Origin: Gammaproteobacteria bacterium RIFCSPHIGHO2_12_FULL_36_30
Lineage (GTDB): Bacteria > Pseudomonadota > Gammaproteobacteria > Coxiellales > Coxiellaceae
Length of the DNA: 64,000 nt
Direction of reading: 5' to 3'
NCBI GenBank assembly: GCA_001801815.1
Contig: MGXU01000003.1
Span: 124,001-188,000 of the forward strand
Positions 52,349 through 59,239 of the stretch are shown here, piece by piece. Numbering within the stretch: the first letter of the stretch is position 1; every line of letters begins with the position of its first letter. The position numbers and the translations under genes are program-made. Under the pieces are notes generated by a model. The model saw nothing but the letters and a program-made list of their open reading frames with translations, was not told the origin of the DNA and ran no database searches.

Positions 52349-52372
52349 TGTGCGTGTGAAAAAAATTCCTAA

Positions 52373-52418
52373 ATTAATCTTCTCTTAATTATTTATTTCA
52401 CCTATTTTGCCTTATAAT
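52373..52418 (+). promoter_or_regulatory. PmrA-box-like direct repeat and TATAAT upstream of the 52450 gene
   Basis: TTAAT-CTTCTC-TTAAT (half-sites at 52374 and 52385) is the closest match in the window to the published PmrA consensus cTTAATatTNNcTTAATatT. A consensus -10 TATAAT is at 52413-52418, 23 bp after the second half-site, so the box abuts the -35 region. Spacing differs from the icmV, icmW and surface gene sites (10 bp). Confidence 0.6.
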
Positions 52419-52449
52419 GCGCGTCTTATTAGCATTCATGGGGTGATAT

Positions 52450-52944
52450 ATGTTTCGTTATACTCTGTATCTAAGAATTATTGACAGTCGCTTCAATCAA
52501 ACAATACTCAACAACGCGATAAGAGACTTATTACCTCCTAAACATAATATTGAAGGTATTGATTTCTCTATAACCAGACATAAGGCACAAAATGATATCG
52601 TATTTGTCACGCTAGACAATGAAAAAGTTTTTCAGGCGATGATTAAATTATCAGAAGAAGGAAAGCTGTATATGAAACTTGGTAAGTTTTTCAAATTCTC
52701 AACTCCTGAAGATGGCGCATATAGAATTATTTGCTCGGAAGCACTCCAAAAAACAAAAAAAATGCCATTGACTACGTGCAGCACAAATCAAGTTGCTGGT
52801 AGTGGCAATCCAAATACTCTATTCTCAGGCGAGAAAAAGTTGGGGATGCCGCACATAGTGATCGGCGGAAGACGGATACCAGTCGAAACAGCAGCAGACA
52901 TTAACCTTGAGACTAAGTTTACTGTTGTAGGTTCGCCATATTAA
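52450..52944 (+). CDS. small hypothetical protein with PmrA-like promoter, candidate effector
   Basis: A 164-residue soluble protein with no signal peptide and no family I recognise. The first ~95 residues look alpha/beta (YTLYLRIIDSRFNQTILNNAIRDLL, VFVTLDNEKVFQAMIKLSEEGKLYMKLGKFFKFS); the rest is Ser/Thr/Gly-rich (TTCSTNQVAGSGNPNTLFSG). It stands alone with its own promoter, convergent with the lapC gene (adjacent stops). The PmrA-like box is the main reason to suspect a Dot/Icm substrate, since PmrA controls many effector genes in Coxiella and Legionella. Confidence 0.6.
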   Translation: MFRYTLYLRIIDSRFNQTILNNAIRDLLPPKHNIEGIDFSITRHKAQNDIVFVTLDNEKVFQAMIKLSEEGKLYMKLGKFFKFSTPEDGAYRIICSEALQKTKKMPLTTCSTNQVAGSGNPNTLFSGEKKLGMPHIVIGGRRIPVETAADINLETKFTVVGSPY

Positions 52945-54774
52945 TTATCCATACGCCGTCATCTTCTTAAGTAAACGAGAATAATCAGACGGCGTAGCTT
53001 TTTCATCATGTAACGGTTTCATTTCTAAATTTGTAAATCGATATAATCCCGACTCATGAAATTGCATAATTTTATCATGATCAAGAAAAGCAAAATAAGC
53101 ATAATTTCCGGTAATCACTGTTTTTGGCTGGTTTTTAGAGAAAAAATCATCGCCGATTGAATAATCAATTGTCGGATTAATAACACCCAACACACGTTTT
53201 AATATCGTTGGAACTAAATCAAAATGTGTCGTTTGATAAAAATATTTTTTTGGTGTGCGATTTGGCCATGCAATAATCATTGGTGTTCGCAATTGATATT
53301 TTGAAAATCCACTTGCATGCTCCCAATAATTATTATTGTAATCATTAAATTCTTGTCCATGATCTGCGGTGATAATCACAACTGTATTTTGCATTAAATT
53401 ATTTTTTTGCAATGTTTGAAATATTTTTTCTAATAATTGATCATCTGCAAACACAGAATTTTTATATAAATTATAAATTGGCGTAATCGGCGTATCATTA
53501 TTAATTGAAAAATAATTTAAGAAGGCGATTGGAGAAAATGGATGGTGCAACGGAATTGCATTATACGCATGTGGCGCGTCATAAAATAAAAATCCAAAAA
53601 ATGGTTTTTTATTTTGAGCGGCGTGATTCAAAAATTGCTGCATTTCATGCGTAATTTCATCATCGCGCAACATCGGTGTTGCGCCCGGTGTTATTTCTTG
53701 AAAATGTTTTACGGTTGCAAAAACAGTTTGATCAAATGGCGGTGAAATTAACGGCGCGCTTGCATATAAACCCAATTGATAGTGATTTGCCTGAAGTGCG
53801 CGAATTAAAATTGAACCTTGATGATGTAAAATTGCCGCATCCCAATATGTTGCCGGAATTCCATAAAATAAAGAAAAAATACCGGGACGCGTGCAATCGC
53901 CACCACTTAAATTATCTAGAAATTGATCTGCATGTTGCGCAAAACGATATACGTTCGGCATATTCGTTGGATTAATCATGTCGTAACGCAATGTATCAAC
54001 CACAATTAATAAAACATTTAATGGTTTTTTTGGTAAATGATATTGCAATGGATGCAACGGATAATCTAAAGCGTGCTGATCCGATAAAATATGGCGCAAG
54101 TCCGGCGACAGCGCATCGCGCGGAAATAATTTCACGTCCATTTTTTCTAAAGCATGCGCCCACGAAAGATCATAAAAATAAGGCACTTTTAATGTGTATT
54201 GCAAGAATTGCATATTATTTTCAGTTATAAAAATAATAAAAGTAATTTGTGAAAATATATAAATAAAAATAAATACACTGGAAAATATTTTAAGCGGAAA
54301 AGGTCTGCATAATTTTTTTGAAACAATTAATGCAATAAAACTTAACAACATAATTAACACAACTGCAAGCGCAATCCATGCGTACATCGTGTCATGCACT
54401 TCAAATATTTGCGATCCACCACCTTTTGAAAAATACATGCGCACCAAACTCGCATTCGCGTATAAACGCCAGAATGAATATACTTTAGCATTCACAAAGC
54501 AAATAAAAATCGTAATAGCAATCGGCAATAATGACAAAATAATTTTAAGACGATCGGAGCGAGTAAAGAAAAAAATCGGCGCTACAACAATCCCTAAAAT
54601 AATTGAAAAGAAAAAATTCTGTGCAATGCAACATACAGAATAAAAAAGTATAGTGGAAATTGCATGCGGTATTGGATCGGTATACATTGCAGGTATACTT
54701 GTGCCACACAAAATAATTGTATTTAAAAATATTAATGTAAATAACCACTGTCTACTTTCTTTGTGAATATACAT
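52945..54774 (-). CDS. lapC: YejM/PbgA/LapC-like inner-membrane sulfatase-fold protein
   Basis: LapC (YejM, PbgA) senses periplasmic LPS at the inner membrane and controls LpxC proteolysis through LapB-FtsH. The product (609 residues) has five N-terminal membrane helices and a C-terminal alkaline-phosphatase-like domain. Markers are NVLLIVVDTLRYDMI, DNLSGGDCTRPGIFSLFYGIPATYWDA, and TADHGQEFNDYNNNYWEHASGFSKYQLRTPMIIAWP. As in E. coli YejM the metal-site Thr context is altered (C-T-R), suggesting a non-enzymatic role. ATG 54774 is preferred to the TTG at 54786. It stands divergent from the sterol reductase. Confidence 0.85.
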   Translation of the reverse strand: MYIHKESRQWLFTLIFLNTIILCGTSIPAMYTDPIPHAISTILFYSVCCIAQNFFFSIILGIVVAPIFFFTRSDRLKIILSLLPIAITIFICFVNAKVYSFWRLYANASLVRMYFSKGGGSQIFEVHDTMYAWIALAVVLIMLLSFIALIVSKKLCRPFPLKIFSSVFIFIYIFSQITFIIFITENNMQFLQYTLKVPYFYDLSWAHALEKMDVKLFPRDALSPDLRHILSDQHALDYPLHPLQYHLPKKPLNVLLIVVDTLRYDMINPTNMPNVYRFAQHADQFLDNLSGGDCTRPGIFSLFYGIPATYWDAAILHHQGSILIRALQANHYQLGLYASAPLISPPFDQTVFATVKHFQEITPGATPMLRDDEITHEMQQFLNHAAQNKKPFFGFLFYDAPHAYNAIPLHHPFSPIAFLNYFSINNDTPITPIYNLYKNSVFADDQLLEKIFQTLQKNNLMQNTVVIITADHGQEFNDYNNNYWEHASGFSKYQLRTPMIIAWPNRTPKKYFYQTTHFDLVPTILKRVLGVINPTIDYSIGDDFFSKNQPKTVITGNYAYFAFLDHDKIMQFHESGLYRFTNLEMKPLHDEKATPSDYSRLLKKMTAYG

Positions 54775-54827
54775 TATATTTTCCAATTCTTAATTTTGCT
54801 CGCTACGATAACACAAATCCCAGATCT

Positions 54828-54869
54828 CGAATAACGAATAACGAATAACGAATAACGAATAACGAATAA
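54828..54869 (+). repeat. 7-bp tandem repeat (CGAATAA x6) upstream of the sterol reductase
   Basis: Six perfect tandem copies of CGAATAA occupy 54828-54869, about 75 bp before the likely start of the DHCR7-like gene and upstream of a possible promoter (TTGTGC near 54878 and TACAAT 54904-54909, 20-bp spacing). Heptamer tracts of this kind vary in copy number by slippage and can change promoter strength. Confidence 0.9.
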
Positions 54870-54943
54870 TGTTTTACTTGTGCAAAGATATCCGAAAAAT
54901 TGCTACAATCCAAATGCTTTCGAAAAAAACATGGGACGTTCTT

Positions 54944-56248
54944 ATGAAAAAATTTTTTCAAAAAACAATTGGGCCATTATTTTTAATGATAACTTGCCCG
55001 CCCGCTGTAATATTAGCTTGGTATATTAATACAAATATGCAAGGTTCGCTTCTTAATTTTGCACATATAGCCTTGCAAAACGGAATCATGAATACAATTT
55101 GGCAAATTTGGCAACCAGTGTTTTTTGGAACGCACATTGCTTGGAAAATAATTTTAATTTTTATGGCAATACAATTATTATTAATGCGTATTGTTCCGGG
55201 AAAAACTGTAACGGGTCCTGAAACTGCAAATGGTAATATTCCAGTTTACAAAGATAACGGTTTTTTATGTTTTATTATTACTCTCGCTCTATTTTATTTA
55301 GGCACTGAAATATTTCACATATTTTCAGCAACAATTGTGTATGATAATTTTGCTGGAATTTTAGGTAGCTTAAATATTTTTAGTTTGATTTTTTGTTTAA
55401 TTTTATATTATAAGGGCAGATTTAAACCATCTACTTCAGATCACAGCACCACCGGCAATTTTATTTTTGATTATTATTGGGGAACAGAATTATATCCCAC
55501 TATTTTAGGTTGGAATGTAAAACAATTTACAAATTGTCGTTTTGGCATGATGAGTTGGGCAGTGATTATTATTTCTTTTGCCGCAAAACAAGCACAATTA
55601 TATGGTTTGCAAAATTCAATGATTGCATGCGTTGCAATCATGTTATTTTATATTGCGAAATTTTTTTGGTGGGAATCAGGTTATTTTCGCTCGATGGATA
55701 TCATGCATGATCGCGCGGGATTTTATATTTGTTGGGGATGTTTAGTGTGGGTTCCCGGAATTTATACGCTGCCTGCAATGTATTTAGTGAATCACCCTAT
55801 TTCATTTTCACCTATAATTGCTGCATTGATAATAATACTCGGCGTAACATGTGTGATATTAAATTATTTTGCAGATGCGCAAAGACAAAAGGTGCGCGCA
55901 ACGCAAGGCAATTGCATCGTATGGGGAAAAGCGCCGCAATTAATTCATGCAAAATATATTGATCAACACGGCGATCAAAAACAAAGTTTATTATTAACTT
56001 CTGGTTGGTGGGGAATTTCGCGTCATTTTCACTATTTATTAGAAATTGGGCTAGCATTTTTTTGGACGCTGCCAGTTTTGTTTATAAATTTTTTGCCGTG
56101 GTTTTATGTTGTATTTTTAACAATATTACTTGTGCATCGTTCATATCGTGATGATCAACGATGCGCAAAAAAATATGGGGAATATTGGAAGGAATATTGC
56201 ATGCAAGTGCCGAATAAAATTATTCCATGGCGGAAGCTGCTTTCTTAA
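54944..56248 (+). CDS. eukaryote-type sterol reductase (DHCR7/ERG4-ERG24 family)
   Basis: A 434-residue polytopic membrane protein (8-10 helices) clearly of the ERG4/ERG24 family and closest in pattern to 7-dehydrocholesterol reductase, which reduces the C7-C8 double bond of sterols with NADPH. Matches to animal DHCR7 include FIFDYYWGTELYPTILGW, MMSWAVIIISFAAKQAQLYG, FFWWESGYFRSMDIMHDRAGFYICWGCLVWVP, and the C-terminal signature SGWWGISRHFHY (about residue 352) with HRSYRDDQRCAKKYGEYW (about 398). ATG 54944 (MKKFFQKTIGPLF) is chosen over upstream in-frame starts at 54869 and 54914. Coxiella and some amoebal chlamydiae carry such genes; transfer from a eukaryote is likely. Confidence 0.92.
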   Translation: MKKFFQKTIGPLFLMITCPPAVILAWYINTNMQGSLLNFAHIALQNGIMNTIWQIWQPVFFGTHIAWKIILIFMAIQLLLMRIVPGKTVTGPETANGNIPVYKDNGFLCFIITLALFYLGTEIFHIFSATIVYDNFAGILGSLNIFSLIFCLILYYKGRFKPSTSDHSTTGNFIFDYYWGTELYPTILGWNVKQFTNCRFGMMSWAVIIISFAAKQAQLYGLQNSMIACVAIMLFYIAKFFWWESGYFRSMDIMHDRAGFYICWGCLVWVPGIYTLPAMYLVNHPISFSPIIAALIIILGVTCVILNYFADAQRQKVRATQGNCIVWGKAPQLIHAKYIDQHGDQKQSLLLTSGWWGISRHFHYLLEIGLAFFWTLPVLFINFLPWFYVVFLTILLVHRSYRDDQRCAKKYGEYWKEYCMQVPNKIIPWRKLLS

Positions 56249-56265
56249 TCTTTCATTCACAATCT

Positions 56266-56289
56266 CTGTACTGTATAATATTTGTACAG
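56266..56289 (+). promoter_or_regulatory. fnr promoter with inverted repeat across the -10
   Basis: CTGTAC (56266-56271) and GTACAG (56284-56289) flank a consensus -10 TATAAT (56274-56279). A repressor bound here would block transcription, so this is a likely operator. It is not an FNR box (TTGAT-N4-ATCAA), and the spacing does not fit LexA. The ribosome site AAGAGG follows. Confidence 0.5.
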
Positions 56290-56303
56290 AACAAGAGGTT
56301 TAG

Positions 56304-56960
56304 ATGATCAATGCATGTCAACGTTGCTCACGCGCTGCAGTTTGTTTGGGGTTCAATTCATTTGAATTTTCAGCAAGAATGCTAAAACGCGGTGAACATT
56401 TATGTTATCAAGGTGAGCAATCCAAAAATTTATATATTTTGCGCGCGGGCGTTTTAAAAAGTTATCTCACAAAAGCAACTGGTGAAGAATTTGTAATGGG
56501 ATTTTATTTTCCACCAGATTTATTTGGATGGGAGGGAATTGATGAATCGCATCGCTCCATTTCAATTACTGCGCTTGATCAATCTAATATTTGCATTATT
56601 CCAACAGAAAAAATGTTTTCATTAACACAAAAAATTCCAACGATAGGCGCACAATTATTAAAAATGGTGAGTCGTCGTATTCAACAGGATAATACAGCAT
56701 TACTACGTACAAGCGCTCAACAACGTGTTGCTACATTTTTATTACAACTAGAATTACGTTATCGCGAATTAGGATTTCCAAAGCAGTTGTTACAATTGAT
56801 GATGACACATCAAGATATTGCAAATTATTTGCGAATCACGCCAAGTACAATTAGTAAAATATTTCATGAATTACAGCAAAAAAAAATAATCACTGTAAAT
56901 AAGCATCATATTCAATTATTAAATATGTCAGAAATGAATGGAATGGCGGAGTGCGGATAA
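56304..56960 (+). CDS. fnr: FNR-type oxygen-sensing transcription regulator
   Basis: A 218-residue Crp/FNR regulator with all four iron-sulfur ligands of true FNR. They are three N-terminal Cys in ACQRCSRAAVC (C5, C8, C14, the same spacing as C20, C23, C29 of E. coli FNR) and the internal Cys in SNICIIP (the C122 equivalent). The cyclic-nucleotide-like domain holds GEQSKNLYILRAGVLKSYLTKATGEEFVMGFYFPPDLFGWEGI. The C-terminal helix-turn-helix is MTHQDIANYLRITPSTISKIFHELQQ; its recognition helix has S and S around T-I where E. coli FNR has E-x-x-S-R, so binding specificity may differ. Separate promoter, 55 bp after the sterol reductase. Confidence 0.92.
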   Translation: MINACQRCSRAAVCLGFNSFEFSARMLKRGEHLCYQGEQSKNLYILRAGVLKSYLTKATGEEFVMGFYFPPDLFGWEGIDESHRSISITALDQSNICIIPTEKMFSLTQKIPTIGAQLLKMVSRRIQQDNTALLRTSAQQRVATFLLQLELRYRELGFPKQLLQLMMTHQDIANYLRITPSTISKIFHELQQKKIITVNKHHIQLLNMSEMNGMAECG

Positions 56961-56966
56961 AATTTA

Positions 56967-58028
56967 TTATTTTGTTCTTGCCAACAAAATCATCGTAATA
57001 AATAAAAATAAAAATGTCGGGATAATTGCTGCTAATAAAGGTGGGAATTGATAAACCAACGTGATTGGTCCGAACAATTGATTCAGCATATAAAAAAGAA
57101 AACCAATCACGGCACCGCCAATAATTCGCATGCTCATCGATGCACTTCGAAACGAACCAAAAACAAATGGCACCGACAAACAAATCATCACTAATGTTGT
57201 AAACGGCTGCAATAATCGCTGACAAAATGAAAATACATATTGATTTACACCTAAACCAATTGATTTTCGATATGCAATGGTGTGATATAAATCAACTAAC
57301 GTTTGCTCCGCAGAAACAATCGACATTTGTAATTGTAGATCCGGTTGAAATGCAATATGCAAAGCTGAATTTGCTTGTTTTTCAATTTCAATTTGATTTT
57401 GCGTGAAAATACTTTTTTTCAAATCAGATAATTCCCATTTACCATTTTCAAAATGTCCCGATTGCGCTTCCGTTGCGCGTTCTAATCGACCGCTCGGCGC
57501 AAAACTATATCGTATAACATCTTCCATCACACTTTTATTTTTCAGCTCGCCAATATGTGTAAAACTATCGCCTTGATGCAACCATACAGATTGCAAAATA
57601 GAATTAGTTGGTGGTGATAATGCAGTTTGTCGCATGTGCATTGATTCTTGTTGCCATTGCGGACCCAAACCCTCGCCCAACAAAGTAATAACAAAAATCA
57701 TTAAAATGCCTGTTTTCATGACACTCCATGCAATTTGTATTACTGAAAAACCAGCAGCACGCATTACAATTAATTGGCTGGTGGATGATAAGCGCGTTAA
57801 TCCAATCAACGCACCTAAAAATGCGATCATCGGAAATAATTGATAAAATTGCGCAACCAATTGCATCAGCACAAATAAAAATACTTTCCAAATACTGTAA
57901 TCATGCAAGCCAATAAAACGAAATTGTTCAACTAAAGAAAAAAAACTTTGTAGCGCAATAATAATTGCGCTCACCATTCCAGTTGCAACTAAAATGGCAT
58001 TACGAATATAGCGATCTAAAATTTTCAT
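56967..58028 (-). CDS. lptG: LPS export permease LptG
   Basis: LptG is one of two inner-membrane permeases of the LptB2FG extractor that loads LPS onto the Lpt bridge. The 353-residue protein begins MKILDRYIRNAILVATGMVSAIIIALQSFFSLVEQF, has three N-terminal helices with ALIGLTRLSSTSQLIVMRAAGFS, a periplasmic beta-jellyroll domain, and three C-terminal helices (ICLSVPFVFGSFRSASMSMRIIGGAVIGFLFYMLNQLFGP). Its start overlaps the lptF stop by 4 bp. Convergent with fnr, 6 bp away. Confidence 0.95.
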   Translation of the reverse strand: MKILDRYIRNAILVATGMVSAIIIALQSFFSLVEQFRFIGLHDYSIWKVFLFVLMQLVAQFYQLFPMIAFLGALIGLTRLSSTSQLIVMRAAGFSVIQIAWSVMKTGILMIFVITLLGEGLGPQWQQESMHMRQTALSPPTNSILQSVWLHQGDSFTHIGELKNKSVMEDVIRYSFAPSGRLERATEAQSGHFENGKWELSDLKKSIFTQNQIEIEKQANSALHIAFQPDLQLQMSIVSAEQTLVDLYHTIAYRKSIGLGVNQYVFSFCQRLLQPFTTLVMICLSVPFVFGSFRSASMSMRIIGGAVIGFLFYMLNQLFGPITLVYQFPPLLAAIIPTFLFLFITMILLARTK

Positions 58029-59161
58029 GCGAATTTATTCCTCATGAAAATACGACGAATGCGCTGCCAACCCATGCGATACAACATCAACATAATCGCT
58101 AATGATAATGCAATACCATGCACCCACCACATTCCTAATTCGGGAGACAATCGGCCATTGCGAATCCATGAGCGCGTAAGAAAAATAAAATCGGCGTAAC
58201 ACATGTAAATTAAAATTGCCGGTAATAATTGCGTAAATTTTCCATGTCGCGGACTAATTTGACTCAGCGGCACTGCTAATAATGCAAAAACAAGCACAGA
58301 AATAGGCATTGCCAAACGCCATTGCAATTCAGCAGCAGCGGCAACATTTTTTGGACTCTGTGACCATAATGTTGAAAATGAATACTGCTGAACAATATCA
58401 ATATTGGGAACAGCGTGCACAGTTAATTGCTCGCCGTATTGTTTAAATTTCAATACACGATATGCTTGATCACCTGGCACACCTGAATAACGATATCCAT
58501 TATTAAAAACTAAATATTTTCCATCTTGTCCTGATATTGTTTTTTCTAACGCTGTTTTTGCAACAACGACATTCCATTTATGTTGATGGGAAATTGGATC
58601 AATATCTTTTGATTTTTGCGCTAAAAAAACATCGTGCAGCACAGCGTGATTTTCAACATGTTTTGCATAAAAAACAATTGGTGTATCTGTTTTTTTCAGA
58701 AACACCATAAAACGCCCCGGAATAACTTGTTGCACACTCGCGTTCACAGCACTTTTATTTACAATTGAATTTAAATCTCCTTGCGCACGCGGCACAACAA
58801 CTGCCATTAACCATGCAACTACAATTGCAACACAAAGTGCGACTACAAAAATCATGCTCGTTATTTTTGCACGACTCACACCACATGCAGATAATACTGC
58901 CATTTCAGAATCAAGATACATGCGACTTAATGTTAGTAGCACGCCTAAATATAATGCGAGCGGCAAAAGATAAGGAACCAACAATGGAATTTGTAATGCA
59001 ATTGCGTGTAATAATTCTGTCGCGGGCAATTGCCCAAGCGCAGCACGCTGCAAAAATTGCAGTGACTGATTGGTAATAAACAATGCCAACAGGATCAATG
59101 TCGCTGCCAACATCATGATCAATATTTCTTTTGCTAAATAACGAAAAATTATCACTGACAA
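58025..59161 (-). CDS. lptF: LPS export permease LptF
   Basis: LptF is the partner of LptG. The 378-residue product has FRYLAKEILIMMLAATLILLALFITNQSLQFLQRAALGQLP at the N-terminus, LALYLGVLLTLSRMYLDSEMAVLSACGVSRAKI, the jellyroll domain (MVFLKKTDTPIVFYAKHVEN) and C-terminal helices with LLAVPLSQISPRHGKFTQLLPAILIYMCYADFIFL. First gene of lptFG; divergent from valS with a 78-bp gap. The usual pepA neighbour is absent. Confidence 0.95.
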   Translation of the reverse strand: MSVIIFRYLAKEILIMMLAATLILLALFITNQSLQFLQRAALGQLPATELLHAIALQIPLLVPYLLPLALYLGVLLTLSRMYLDSEMAVLSACGVSRAKITSMIFVVALCVAIVVAWLMAVVVPRAQGDLNSIVNKSAVNASVQQVIPGRFMVFLKKTDTPIVFYAKHVENHAVLHDVFLAQKSKDIDPISHQHKWNVVVAKTALEKTISGQDGKYLVFNNGYRYSGVPGDQAYRVLKFKQYGEQLTVHAVPNIDIVQQYSFSTLWSQSPKNVAAAAELQWRLAMPISVLVFALLAVPLSQISPRHGKFTQLLPAILIYMCYADFIFLTRSWIRNGRLSPELGMWWVHGIALSLAIMLMLYRMGWQRIRRIFMRNKFA

Positions 59162-59239
59162 AGCGTGCCTTTTGTGAAAAAATAACTGCCTGATTCTAGC
59201 AGAGTGTGCGTGTGAGTGGGAGTGTAGGCGTAAATCAAT

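Noticed and set aside
56266-56289. LexA (SOS) box before fnr
   Set aside because: The CTG and CAG are 13 bp or more apart; LexA needs CTG-N10-CAG.
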